Source of the DNA: Limimaricola hongkongensis DSM 17492
Lineage (GTDB): Bacteria > Pseudomonadota > Alphaproteobacteria > Rhodobacterales > Rhodobacteraceae
Direction: 5' to 3'
Assembly: GCF_000600975.2 (NCBI RefSeq)
Contig: NZ_KK088653.1
Coordinates: 806,501 to 870,500, forward strand
Length of the DNA stretch: 64,000 nt
In this document: positions 48,869 to 58,941 of the stretch, piece by piece
How positions within the stretch are numbered: the stretch's first letter is position 1
Layout: each line of letters opens with the position of its first letter
Program-made: the position numbers and the translations under genes
Notes under the pieces: model-generated
Database searches by the model: none
Seen by the model: only the letters and a program-made list of their open reading frames with translations
Told to the model about the DNA's origin: nothing

Positions 48869-49665
48869 TCCACGGCATCTCCCAATGCGGCGGTGACGGC
48901 ATCGAGCGCATCATGCGCAGTCAGGTCCGCGCGCATCGGCACGACCGAGATATAACCGTCGAGATTGTCCTGCGCATCGGTGCCGGGCCCGGTGGGAATG
49001 TCCTGCCGCCCGCCTTTCACCCAAAGGAACCGCCGCCCCGAGGGCGAGACATGCGGCTCGACCCCGAACGAGGTTTCGCGCCGGAAGCCCTGCCGCCCGA
49101 CCCGGAGCCCGCGCACCTCCGCGCCCGGCAGCGCGGGGAAATTGACGTTGTAGAACAGCCGGTAATCGGCCTCGCTGTCCCAGATCCCGTGATCGAGCAG
49201 CCGCCGCACCGTGGCCGCGCCATGAACCCGCGCCGCCTCGAACGGATCCTCGGCGCGGACATTGCCCGGCCCGTAGAACTGCGACAGCGCGATCGCGGGC
49301 AGCCCGTGCAGCGCCGCCTCCATCGCGCCGCCGATGGTGCCCGAATACATGGCGTTCTCGGCGGCGTTGTTGCCGCGATTGACGCCCGAGAGCACAAGGT
49401 CGGGCCGCCCGTCGGCCAGCACGTCGTGCAGCCCCGCCATGACGCAATCGGCCGGGCTTCCCTCGGCGGCGAAGCGGCGCGGGCCCAGCTCGGCGATCAT
49501 GGTGGGGTGGGTGTAGGAGATGCAGTGCGCGACGCCGGATTGCTCGAAGGCGGGCGCCACGATCCAGACCTCCCCCGAGGGGCCGGCGATCTCGGCGGCG
49601 ATTTCCTCGAGCACCTGTAGCCCGGGTGCGTTGATGCCGTCGTCATTGGTGATGAGAATGCGCAT
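48865..49665 (-). CDS. surE: 5'/3'-nucleotidase SurE
   Basis: Metal-dependent nucleotidase of 266 residues. Conserved: [16 protein letters not shown] (metal-binding DD), [43 protein letters not shown]. The start at 49665 gives the standard SurE N-terminus; an in-frame extension to 49713 is not conserved. First of surE-pcm-nlpD, an order also known in gammaproteobacteria. Confidence 0.95.
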   Translation of the reverse strand: MRILITNDDGINAPGLQVLEEIAAEIAGPSGEVWIVAPAFEQSGVAHCISYTHPTMIAELGPRRFAAEGSPADCVMAGLHDVLADGRPDLVLSGVNRGNNAAENAMYSGTIGGAMEAALHGLPAIALSQFYGPGNVRAEDPFEAARVHGAATVRRLLDHGIWDSEADYRLFYNVNFPALPGAEVRGLRVGRQGFRRETSFGVEPHVSPSGRRFLWVKGGRQDIPTGPGTDAQDNLDGYISVVPMRADLTAHDALDAVTAALGDAVE

Positions 49666-49754
49666 TCGGGCCCCCTTTGGCTCCTTGTTACGGGAGCGGC
49701 TGGGGGGCGGCAAGCATTCCGGGAGAGGCGGGCCGGTCCTGACGCGCCGCCCCG

Positions 49755-49775
49755 TTCACCATTCTCCAAATACGC
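49755..49775 (-). repeat. 3'-flank repeat element, copy 8
   Basis: On the minus strand: GCGTATTT, 2 nt, then a GGAATGGTGAA variant (GAGAATGGTGAA). It lies 30 nt after the stop of the SDR gene at 49805, in its sense direction. Here the neighbouring genes run the same way, and only one copy is present, as expected if it marks 3' ends. Confidence 0.65.
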
Positions 49776-49804
49776 CCGAGACCGGCCCCGGCTGGGATCG
49801 CCAC

Positions 49805-50458
49805 TCAGGCCTTGAGGATCTCAGGCAGCAGCCGCGCCGCTTCGTCGCGGATATCGGCCAGCGTGGCGCGATCCTCGCCGGGGAAGAACCGGGCGCGGGT
49901 CGAGGTGGGCATGGGGCGCGGCGCGAGAATGCGCACCTCGGGCCCGGTCCTGGCGCTTTCGGCCTGCCACGACCGCACGAGCGCCATCTGTGCCGCCTTG
50001 GTGCTGCCGTAATGGCCAAAGAACTTTTCGCCCCCCTGCGGGTCGTCGAAGAACACCGCGCGGCCCGTCTGGCCCAGAAGCGGCGCGACATAGGACACGA
50101 GCCGGGCCGTCGCGCGCAGGTTCACCGCGATGGAGCGGTCGAGATCCTTGTCCGCGAGATGCGGCGCGGGCGCGAGCGGGCCCGCGTGGATCGCGGTGTG
50201 GACCCACATATCGATGCCGCCCCACCGGTCGTGAATCGACCGGCAGAGCTGCTGCATCGCCTCGGGCACGGTGATGTCCATGGGCGCCAGCGTGGCCTGG
50301 CCGCCCGCGGCGCGGATCCGGTCGTCGAGCTCTTCGAGCGCGCCGGTGGTGCGGCCCACGGCAATGACGTGGCGGCCGGGCGCCAGCGCTTCGGCCAGCG
50401 CGGCGCCGAGGCCGCGGCTGGCGCCGGTGATCAGGACGAGCTTTGCGGTGTCGGTCAT
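49805..50458 (-). CDS. SDR family NAD(P)-dependent oxidoreductase
   Basis: Protein of 217 residues with a complete cofactor motif (LITGASRGLGAALA) and a YxxxK pair (HYGSTKAAQMA). The usual NAG motif is altered (VHTAIHAG), and the catalytic Ser before the Tyr is not seen: the strand reads AVFFDDPQGGEKFFGHYGSTK. The substrate is unknown and activity uncertain. Its start overlaps the stop of the sulfotransferase gene (ATGA, 50455-50458), and it lies downstream of purF in the same direction. Confidence 0.82.
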   Translation of the reverse strand: MTDTAKLVLITGASRGLGAALAEALAPGRHVIAVGRTTGALEELDDRIRAAGGQATLAPMDITVPEAMQQLCRSIHDRWGGIDMWVHTAIHAGPLAPAPHLADKDLDRSIAVNLRATARLVSYVAPLLGQTGRAVFFDDPQGGEKFFGHYGSTKAAQMALVRSWQAESARTGPEVRILAPRPMPTSTRARFFPGEDRATLADIRDEAARLLPEILKA

Positions 50459-51066
50459 GCCGGGTGGTCTCCTTGGGTCGCGTTGTGGCGGCGCGTCAGC
50501 TCGGCGCGGGCGGCGCCGAGATCGCCGGTCGCGCCGATCCAGTCGCAAAAGCGGTCGAAATCCGTTTCGATCTCCTCGATCCGCATGCGCATCACGTGAC
50601 GGCGCGTGCCGAGAAACGCCTCGATATTGGCGGTGACGGTGTCGACATGGTCGCGGCACTGCTCGATCAGCGGGGATTTGGGCTGGCGCCAGCGGGTGTG
50701 GGTCAGGATGTCCTGCCGGTAGGCCCGCAGGATGCCCTGATTGGCGCGCCGCGCAAAGCTCTGCGCGACGGCCTCCGGGTCGCGGCTCAGATGCACATAG
50801 GCGGCAGTGTCGCCGATGTCGCGCGCGAGCCGGCCCAGGAACCAGCTCAGCCGGTTGTCGACCTCGATATGGCGGGCCGGGTAGTCGAGCCGCGCCGGGC
50901 CGGTCAGATGCGTGCGGCTTTCATGCGCCGCGGTCCAGCCGTCGAGATACGAGCAGGCGCGCGCCAGCGTGGTCGAGCCACAGCGCCCGGTGCACAGAAC
51001 GATGACGCGATCGGGGCGCGTGGACGCATGGGGAAAGATCGAATGCTCGGTCATTTGGCTTGGCAT
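50455..51066 (-). CDS. Sulfotransferase-like protein
   Basis: Protein of 203 residues with a P-loop that fits the 5'-PSB (PAPS-binding) motif of sulfotransferases: VLCTGRCGSTTLARA at about 24-38. A 3'-PB-like segment follows (YVHLSRDPEAVAQSFARR, compare RDPRxxxxS). It would move sulfate from PAPS to an unknown acceptor. Three possible ATGs lie at 51075, 51066 and 51054; AAGGA before 51075 fits 51066 best (11 nt). The gene is short for the family but both motifs are present. Confidence 0.72.
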   Translation of the reverse strand: MPSQMTEHSIFPHASTRPDRVIVLCTGRCGSTTLARACSYLDGWTAAHESRTHLTGPARLDYPARHIEVDNRLSWFLGRLARDIGDTAAYVHLSRDPEAVAQSFARRANQGILRAYRQDILTHTRWRQPKSPLIEQCRDHVDTVTANIEAFLGTRRHVMRMRIEEIETDFDRFCDWIGATGDLGAARAELTRRHNATQGDHPA

Positions 51067-51210
51067 TTGCAGCATATTCCTTGGCCCGGCAAGGGGGCGG
51101 CCCGCGGCGATGCGACGGCTGAACTTCGCTGGCGCCGGGCCGACGGTCTCCAAGCATGATTGAGCCGCATCTGCGCGCGCGATACCCTTCGCGTGGGGGA
51201 GGGCGTGCGG

Positions 51211-51696
51211 ATGCAGCAGGCGCAACAGCGGATCTGTCTTTGGTTCTACACCCAAGGCGAGGAGGCCGCCCGGTTCTACGTCTCCCTGCTGCCGGACAGC
51301 CGGGTCGAGCGAGTTCTGCGCGACCCCGACGGGACGACGGTGAACGTCGTCGAGTTCCGTCTCGGGGGCACCGGTTATGTCGCGATCAATGGCGGCCCGC
51401 ATCTGCGCCTGACCGAGGCGGTGCCGATTTCGGTGATGACCGTCGACCAGGCCGAGACCGACCGCCTCTGGGCGGCGCTGACGGCGGATGGCGGCGAGGG
51501 CGGGCGTTGTGGCTGGTTGCGCGACCGGTTCGGCCTGTCGTGGCAGGTGCTGCCCGAGGCGCTGCCGCAACTGATGGCGCGGGCCGATCGCGACGCGGCG
51601 GGCCGCGTCGCGCAAAGCCTGATGGAAATGGGCCGGATCGACATCGCACGGCTCGAAGCCGCGTTCGACGACAGGGCCGGGACCACCCCCTGCTGA
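51211..51696 (+). CDS. VOC family protein (PhnB / 3-demethylubiquinone methyltransferase-like)
   Basis: Protein of 161 residues with paired beta-alpha-beta modules of the VOC fold: RICLWFYTQGEEAARFYVSLLPDSRVERV, FRLGGTGYVAINGGPHLRLTEAVPISV, GGRCGWLRDRFGLSWQVLPEALPQLM. Members are often misnamed 3-demethylubiquinone-9 3-methyltransferase; the true role is unknown. GGGGGAGGG lies upstream of the ATG at 51211. The gene is oriented against its neighbours, with purF convergent. Confidence 0.85.
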   Translation: MQQAQQRICLWFYTQGEEAARFYVSLLPDSRVERVLRDPDGTTVNVVEFRLGGTGYVAINGGPHLRLTEAVPISVMTVDQAETDRLWAALTADGGEGGRCGWLRDRFGLSWQVLPEALPQLMARADRDAAGRVAQSLMEMGRIDIARLEAAFDDRAGTTPC

Positions 51697-51715
51697 GGGT
51701 CCCGGCGCGCCGGTG

Positions 51716-53179
51716 TCACTCCGCCGCGGGCTTGAGCTGGAAACCCTTGTCGACCATGTCGGCGGGGACCACCGGGTAATCGCCAGAGAAGCAGGCATCG
51801 CAATAGCGCGGCGCCTTGGGATCGCGGCCTTCGTTCACGCCGACGGCACGATACAGGCCGTCGAGCGAAATGAACTTCAGGCTGTCGACATCGAGATGGC
51901 GACGCATCTCCTCCTCGCTCATGTGCGAGGCGAGCAGTTTTTCACGCTCGGGCGTGTCGACGCCGTAAAAGCAGGGCCACGCGGTCGGCGGCGAGGCGAT
52001 GCGGAAATGCACCTCCGCGGCGCCCGCGTCGAGGATCATTTCCTTTATCTTGCGCGAGGTGGTGCCGCGCACCACCGAATCGTCAACGAGGATCACCCGC
52101 TTGCCGCGGATCAGCGCGCGGTTGACGTTGAGCTTGAGCCGCACGCCCATGTTGCGGATCTGCTCGGAGGGTTCGATGAAGGTCCGGCCCATGTACTGGT
52201 TGCGGATGATGCCCATGCCATAGGGAATGCCGCTCTCATGGCTGAAGCCGATCGCCGCGGGGGTGCCCGAATCCGGCACCGGGCAGACGAGATCGGCCTC
52301 CACGGGCGCCTCGCGCGCCAGCTCGACGCCGATCTGGCGGCGGGTTTCATAGACCGAACGCCCGCCGAGGATGCTGTCGGGGCGCGAGAAGTAGACATGC
52401 TCGAACAGGCAGAAGCGCGACGAGCGGTTCTTGAACGGGAAATTGCTCTCGACGCCGTTGGCGGTGATCACCACCATTTCGCCCGGCTCGATCTCGCGCA
52501 CGAACTCGGCGCCGACGATGTCGAGCGCGCAGGTCTCCGACGACAGCACCCAGCCATCACCCAGGCGGCCCAGCACCAGCGGGCGCACGCCCAGCGCATC
52601 GCGGCAGCCGATCAGCTTGGTGCGGGTCATCGCGACGATCGAGAAGGCGCCTTCGCATTTGCGCAGCGCCTCTTCCATGCGGTCGGGAATCGACCGGCCC
52701 ATCGAACGCGCCATCAGGTGGATGATGCATTCGGTGTCCGACGAGGATTGAAAGATCGAGCCGCGCTCGATCAGCTCGCGGCGCAGCGTCGCGGCGTTGG
52801 TCAGGTTGCCGTTATGGGCGACCGCCGCGCCGCCCATCGAGAACTCCCCGAAGAACGGCTGCACGTCGCGGATCGCGGTCTGGCCCTTGTGACCGGCGGT
52901 CGAGTAGCGGACATGACCGATCCCGAGCGTGCCGGGCAGCGTGGCGAGCACCTCGTGCGAGGTGAAGTTGTCGCGCACATAGCCCATGCGGCGGGCCGAG
53001 CAGAACCCGGTCTCGGCGTCGTGGGTGACCATGCCGGCGGCTTCCTGTCCGCGGTGCTGCAGGGCGTGCAGCCCGAGCGCGAGGAAGTTCGCGGCGTCCG
53101 AGACGCCGATGACGCCGAATACGCCGCATTCCTCCTTGAGCTTGTCGTCATCGAAGGGGTGGGCGGGAAAATCGCGCAT
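51716..53179 (-). CDS. purF: Amidophosphoribosyltransferase PurF
   Basis: First enzyme of de novo purine synthesis, 487 residues: glutamine + PRPP to phosphoribosylamine. A short propeptide ends EE, exposing the nucleophile C18 ([11 protein letters not shown]). The glutaminase domain includes [12 protein letters not shown]. The phosphoribosyltransferase motif is [18 protein letters not shown]. Ligand cysteines near the end are compatible with an Fe-S-bearing type ([19 protein letters not shown]). The ATG at 53179 is supported by homology; the longer in-frame region lies in the promoter area. Confidence 0.96.
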   Translation of the reverse strand: MRDFPAHPFDDDKLKEECGVFGVIGVSDAANFLALGLHALQHRGQEAAGMVTHDAETGFCSARRMGYVRDNFTSHEVLATLPGTLGIGHVRYSTAGHKGQTAIRDVQPFFGEFSMGGAAVAHNGNLTNAATLRRELIERGSIFQSSSDTECIIHLMARSMGRSIPDRMEEALRKCEGAFSIVAMTRTKLIGCRDALGVRPLVLGRLGDGWVLSSETCALDIVGAEFVREIEPGEMVVITANGVESNFPFKNRSSRFCLFEHVYFSRPDSILGGRSVYETRRQIGVELAREAPVEADLVCPVPDSGTPAAIGFSHESGIPYGMGIIRNQYMGRTFIEPSEQIRNMGVRLKLNVNRALIRGKRVILVDDSVVRGTTSRKIKEMILDAGAAEVHFRIASPPTAWPCFYGVDTPEREKLLASHMSEEEMRRHLDVDSLKFISLDGLYRAVGVNEGRDPKAPRYCDACFSGDYPVVPADMVDKGFQLKPAAE

Positions 53180-53242
53180 CTGGCTGGCTCCGAATACGGT
53201 GCGTTGCGAGGACCGTTTACGGCCTTCGCGTCCGACTGTCAC

Positions 53243-53264
53243 GAAAGGATCGTATCATCCTTTC
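53243..53264. promoter_or_regulatory. Inverted repeat between purF and cydA
   Basis: GAAAGGAT at 53243-53250 and its exact complement at 53257-53264, separated by 6 nt, in the 214-nt region shared by the divergent purF and cydA genes. It lies about 64 nt before purF and 130 nt before cydA, a fitting place for an operator. I do not recognise the regulator; it is not an FNR box. Confidence 0.4.
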
Positions 53265-53393
53265 CGTCGGGTCGCCCAATGCCCAATCCGGCGGCGCGGC
53301 GCAACCCGTACAACACGTCGTAGGGTCACGATGCCGCGTTGCCCCGGCGGACGTGGCGCTTAAGTCAGGTGCAGACAACAGGAAGATGCGCAG

Positions 53394-54830
53394 ATGGACA
53401 CTTTCCTCGGTTTCGACGCGGTCATGCTGGCCCGGATGCAATTCGGCTTCACGGTGGCCTTTCACTTCATCTTTCCGGCGATCTCGATCGGTCTGGCGAG
53501 CTTTCTGGCGGTGCTCAACGCGCTGTACCTGTGGACGCGCGACGAGGCTTACCTGCGGCTGTTCAAGTACTGGCTCAAGATCTTCGCGATCTCGTTCGCG
53601 ATGGGCGTCGTGTCGGGCATCGTCATGTCCTACCAGTTCGGCACCAACTGGTCTGTGTTCTCCGACCTTGCCGGGCCGGTGATCGGGCCGCTCATGGCCT
53701 ATGAGGTGCTGACCGCTTTCTTCCTCGAAGCCGGGTTCCTCGGCATCATGATCTTCGGGCGCGACAAGGTGGGGCCGGGCCTGCACATGTTCGCCTGCCT
53801 GATGGTGGCCGTCGGCACCGCGATCTCGGCCACGTGGATCCTGTCGGTGAATTCGTGGATGCAGACGCCGCAGGGCTTTTCCATCGCCGAGAACGGGCAG
53901 TTCGTGCCCGAGGACTGGTGGGCGATCATCTTCAACCCGTCCTTCCCCTACCGGCTCGCGCACACGCTGACGGCGGCCTATCTCACCACCGCCTTCATCG
54001 TCGGCGGGGTCGGGGCGTGGCACCTGCTCAGGGGGCGGCGCGAGAATCCCGGCGTGCGCACCATGTTCTCCATGGCGATGTGGATGGCCGCGCTGGTCGC
54101 GCCCTTGCAGATCTTTCTGGGCGACATGCACGGGATCAACACGCTGGAACACCAGCCTGCCAAGGTCATGGCGATGGAGGGCCATTTCGACAGCCACCCC
54201 GATGGCGCGCCGCTGATCCTGTTCGGCCTGCCGGACCAGGAGGCGGGCGAGGTGCGCTATTCGATCGAGATCCCCAAGCTGTCCTCGTTGATCCTCAAGC
54301 ACGACCTGAACGCGCCGCTCGCCGGGCTCGACACCATCCCCGACGACGAGGAGCCGCCCGTCGCGGTGGTGTTCTGGAGCTTCCGGGTGATGGTGGGGCT
54401 GGGCTTCGCGATGTTGGGCGTCGGGCTGTGGTCGCTCTGGGCGCGGTTCCGCGGCCGGTTGTTCGACGCGCCCTGGCTGCACCGCGCGGCGCTGGTGATG
54501 GGGCCGTCCGGGCTCGTCGCGGTGATCGCCGGCTGGATCACCACCGAAGTCGGGCGCCAGCCCTACGTGGTCTATGGCGCGCTCCGCACCGCCGAGTCGC
54601 ATTCGCCATTGGGCGCCAGCGCGGTGGGCGTGTCACTGATCGCCTTCGTGGTGATCTATTTCGTGATCTTCGGCGCGGGCATCGCCTATATTCTCAAGCT
54701 GATGCGCCATGCGCCCGAACGCGGTGAGCGCGGCGTGCGGGTCGAGCCGGGTCCGATCCGCACCACCGGCATCACGCCGCAGCAGCAGATGCGCGAGGAT
54801 GGGCACGACATGGCCAAGGAGGGCGCGTGA
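53394..54830 (+). CDS. cydA: Cytochrome bd-type quinol oxidase subunit I (cyanide-insensitive type)
   Basis: Haem-bearing subunit of 478 residues of a bd-type terminal oxidase that reduces oxygen with quinol. Nine hydrophobic segments are expected. The haem b595 ligand candidate H24 lies in MQFGFTVAFHFIFPAISIG. GRQPYVVYGALRTAESHSP near the end is the form seen in CioA-type enzymes, and the Q-loop is short, as in that type. It is often used at low oxygen or when haem-copper oxidases are blocked. cydB overlaps its stop by 1 nt (TGATG). Confidence 0.93.
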   Translation: MDTFLGFDAVMLARMQFGFTVAFHFIFPAISIGLASFLAVLNALYLWTRDEAYLRLFKYWLKIFAISFAMGVVSGIVMSYQFGTNWSVFSDLAGPVIGPLMAYEVLTAFFLEAGFLGIMIFGRDKVGPGLHMFACLMVAVGTAISATWILSVNSWMQTPQGFSIAENGQFVPEDWWAIIFNPSFPYRLAHTLTAAYLTTAFIVGGVGAWHLLRGRRENPGVRTMFSMAMWMAALVAPLQIFLGDMHGINTLEHQPAKVMAMEGHFDSHPDGAPLILFGLPDQEAGEVRYSIEIPKLSSLILKHDLNAPLAGLDTIPDDEEPPVAVVFWSFRVMVGLGFAMLGVGLWSLWARFRGRLFDAPWLHRAALVMGPSGLVAVIAGWITTEVGRQPYVVYGALRTAESHSPLGASAVGVSLIAFVVIYFVIFGAGIAYILKLMRHAPERGERGVRVEPGPIRTTGITPQQQMREDGHDMAKEGA

Positions 54831-55849
54831 TGTTCTATTCGATCGACCTGACGGTGGCCTGGGCGCTGCTTCTGGCCTTTGCGGTCTTCGTCTATGTCGT
54901 GCTCGACGGCTTCGATCTCGGGATCGGCATCCTCTACCCGTTCTTTCGCAAGAAAGAGGACCGGGACCTGATGATGAACTCGGTCGCCCCGGTCTGGGAC
55001 GGCAACGAGACATGGCTGGTGCTGGGCGGCGGCGGGCTCTTCGCGGCCTTTCCCATGGCCTACGCGATCCTGATGCCGGCGGTCTATCCGCCGATCATCG
55101 CGATGCTACTGGCGCTGATCTTTCGCGGCGTCGCCTTCGAGTATCGCTGGCGGGCCGGTTCGTGGCTGTCGAAGAAATCCTGGGACGCGGCCTTCATCGC
55201 CGGTTCGGTCGTCGCGGCGTTGAGCCAGGGCATCATCCTCGGCGCGTTCCTGCAGGGCATCGAGGTCGAGGGGCGCGCCTATGCGGGCGGCTGGTGGGAC
55301 TGGCTCACGCCGTTTTCGGTGATCTGCGGGTTGGCCGTGGTGGCGGGCTACGGCTTCTTGGGCGCCTGCTGGCTCAACATGAAGCTCGAAGGCGACATCC
55401 AGCACCGGGTGCGGCTGATGGCGCGCGGGTTCTTCGTGGCGACGTTGGTCGGCATCGTCGCGGTCAGCGTGGCCACGTGGCTTTTGCAGGTCGGTCTCGC
55501 CGCGCGCTGGTTCGTCTGGCCGCTGGTGCTGCTGACGGGGCTGGTGCCGGTGCTGCTGGCGCTCATCGCGCTGGCGCTGTCGCGGTCGCTTTTCGCCGAT
55601 GGGCGCGACCGGATGCCGTTTCTGCTGGGGCTGGCGCTGTTCGCGCTGTGCTTTCTGGGTCTTGGCCTGTCGGTCTGGCCCAACGCGATCCCGCACGAGG
55701 TGACGCTGTGGGAGGCCGCGGCCCCGGCCAAGAGCCAGCTCTTCATGTTCGTGGGCGCGATCGTGCTGGTGCCGATCATCCTCGCCTATACCGCCTACGC
55801 CTACTGGGTGTTTCGCGGCAAGCTCGACCCGAACAAGGGGTATCACTGA
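54830..55849 (+). CDS. cydB: Cytochrome bd-type quinol oxidase subunit II
   Basis: Membrane subunit of 339 residues with the family signatures FVYVVLDGFDLGIGILYPF, PVWDGNETWLVLGGGGLFAAFPMAYA and FRGVAFEYRWRAGSW. It pairs with CydA. It starts at the ATG at 54830, which shares its A with the cydA stop codon, and its stop overlaps the tiny gene that follows in the same way. Confidence 0.96.
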   Translation: MFYSIDLTVAWALLLAFAVFVYVVLDGFDLGIGILYPFFRKKEDRDLMMNSVAPVWDGNETWLVLGGGGLFAAFPMAYAILMPAVYPPIIAMLLALIFRGVAFEYRWRAGSWLSKKSWDAAFIAGSVVAALSQGIILGAFLQGIEVEGRAYAGGWWDWLTPFSVICGLAVVAGYGFLGACWLNMKLEGDIQHRVRLMARGFFVATLVGIVAVSVATWLLQVGLAARWFVWPLVLLTGLVPVLLALIALALSRSLFADGRDRMPFLLGLALFALCFLGLGLSVWPNAIPHEVTLWEAAAPAKSQLFMFVGAIVLVPIILAYTAYAYWVFRGKLDPNKGYH

Positions 55850-55944
55850 TGTTGCGGCGGGTCGTCTGGTTCGTGGCGATCTGGGCCATGGGCGTCGCCA
55901 CGGTCGGCGCGGTGGCCTATGCCATCCGCGCCGTGCTCTTGTAG
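55849..55944 (+). CDS. DUF2474 family mini-protein of the bd oxidase
   Basis: Protein of 31 residues, one transmembrane helix (WFVAIWAMGVATVGAVAYAI) between basic ends, MLRRV and IRAVLL. It fits DUF2474, short proteins found after cioAB-type genes and comparable in place and size to CydX/CydZ of E. coli-type oxidases. The ATG at 55849 shares its A with the cydB stop (TGATG), so it is translated with cydB. Probably a third subunit that stabilises the enzyme. Confidence 0.8.
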   Translation: MLRRVVWFVAIWAMGVATVGAVAYAIRAVLL

Positions 55945-55946
55945 GT

Positions 55947-56507
55947 TCAGGCCGGGGCGGCGCAAAGGCCGACCAGCTGCTCGTATTGCAGCGTGACCCA
56001 GGCGAGCGCCGCCTGCGGTTCCTCGGTCGTGAAGCCTTGGGTGATCTGGCCGAAAACGGCGGCGGCGCGGCTGTTCTCGACCATCGGGATCGACTGGGCC
56101 GAAAGCACCACCTCGTAGACGAAGAAGCCGACCGCCACGAGCAGGATGCCGCGCGCCACCCCGAACAGGAAGCCGAGGCCCTGATCGATGCCGCCCAGCG
56201 CCGAGCGCTGCACCGCGCCCGAGAAGACCGGCGTGAAGATCGAGAACAGCACCAGAGCGATGGCAAAGACCACCGCAAAGGCGGCGATGATCGACAATTC
56301 GCAGCTGTCTCCGATGAAATCGCCCACCACCGGGATCTGGCGCACCAGCGGCCGCACCTGGTCGGCGAAGATGAAGGCGAGGATGGTCGCGCCGATCCAG
56401 CCCGCGATGGCGAGCGCCTCGCGCACGAGGCCGCGCGAATAGGCCAGCAATGCGGACACCACGACGATGAGCGCGACGATGCCGTCGATGATCGTGAAAC
56501 TTTCCAT
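55947..56507 (-). CDS. cvpA: CvpA family membrane protein
   Basis: Protein of 186 residues with four hydrophobic helices: [29 protein letters not shown] at the start (the CvpA signature D...S...G..RE), then three more up to residue ~140. CvpA was named for colicin V production; it is needed for envelope stress resistance in some species. It starts 8 nt after the radA stop. In many proteobacteria purF follows directly; here a cyd operon on the other strand lies between them. Confidence 0.9.
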   Translation of the reverse strand: MESFTIIDGIVALIVVVSALLAYSRGLVREALAIAGWIGATILAFIFADQVRPLVRQIPVVGDFIGDSCELSIIAAFAVVFAIALVLFSIFTPVFSGAVQRSALGGIDQGLGFLFGVARGILLVAVGFFVYEVVLSAQSIPMVENSRAAAVFGQITQGFTTEEPQAALAWVTLQYEQLVGLCAAPA

Positions 56508-56515
56508 GAGAACCC

Positions 56516-57907
<1,392 letters not shown>

Positions 57908-58020
57908 CCGCTCTTTTCACCCATCACGGGCGCACGGGCAATGGCCCGGCGCATCGCGCGGGGCCATGGATGTTCACCTTGCGTTGACGGGGGCGTCGAC
58001 TGGGCGTCGCACCGCGCCGA

Positions 58021-58803
58021 TCACTCGGCGGCGGGCTTCATGTTCACGACCTTGGGAAGATCATCGACAGCATCCTCGTCGCCCTGTGCGGGCTTCGGCG
58101 TCTCGTAGCCGAGATCGGGCAGGATGCCGCGCAGCTGGTCGTCGAGCTGCGCAAGCTGGCTCGCCACCACGCTTTCCTCAAGCTCGACCTGGTCGGACCA
58201 GCGTTTCATCTCGCGGCAGACATGCAGCGCCTCGACGATGCGCTCCTGCTGGCGCTCGGCGTCCTCCTGCCGCTGGGCGAGGAACTTCTTGGCGCGGGCG
58301 AGTTTTTCGTCGGAGTAGATGTCCGCGAGATCGCGTGCCTGTTCGCCCATCTGCGCGGCGATTTCCATCACGTCGTGCTCCAGATGGCCCAGATCGGGGT
58401 GATCGCGCAAAAAGGCGAGCCGCTCGCGCACCGCGTCGAATTCCGACGACATGGTGAAGACCCCGGCGCGGTCGGCTGTGTGCGCCACGTGATAGGCGCG
58501 GGCCACGTCGTCCATCGAGATGCGGAAGTCGCGGTGGCTCTTTTCCAGCGCCAGTACCCGGCTTGAGGAGGGCAGGAAGAACACCAAGGTCACGAGCAGG
58601 CCGGTGAGAAAGATCTGCAGCGCCATCCCGGCCCAGGGCAGGGCGGTCTCACCGAAGCGGGCACCGATTTCGAGCCAGGGCAAATAGCCCAGCGTCGCGG
58701 CAACGGTCGCGGCGACCGCGGCGGCGGCGGCGAGCGCCAGCACTGTCATGGCAATCATCTGAAGGGCACGGGTGGCAAAAGCGGCAGGGCTGGACTGGGT
58801 CAC
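58021..58803 (-). CDS. Hypothetical membrane protein with cytoplasmic coiled coil
   Basis: Protein of 260 residues: two transmembrane helices (about 16-40 and 56-77), then a long, highly charged helical part (residues ~85-225, for example ARAKKFLAQRQEDAERQQERIVEAL) likely to form coiled coil, and an acidic end. No enzyme motif is seen. It lies between alr and radA in the same direction. I recall related Rhodobacterales proteins with the label DNA repair protein, which nothing in the sequence supports. Confidence 0.65.
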   Translation of the reverse strand: MTQSSPAAFATRALQMIAMTVLALAAAAAVAATVAATLGYLPWLEIGARFGETALPWAGMALQIFLTGLLVTLVFFLPSSSRVLALEKSHRDFRISMDDVARAYHVAHTADRAGVFTMSSEFDAVRERLAFLRDHPDLGHLEHDVMEIAAQMGEQARDLADIYSDEKLARAKKFLAQRQEDAERQQERIVEALHVCREMKRWSDQVELEESVVASQLAQLDDQLRGILPDLGYETPKPAQGDEDAVDDLPKVVNMKPAAE

Positions 58804-58941
58804 GAGCGGTCTCCGGCACGGATGTGTCAGTTTCCACTCTAACCTCGGCGGGTCTTTGCCGGTTCCAGAATGCGCCTGTTCACCAAGAATTGTGATGCGA
58901 TTGTCGCCAAACGTGAACCGGACCGGTCCCGCGCCGCAGGA

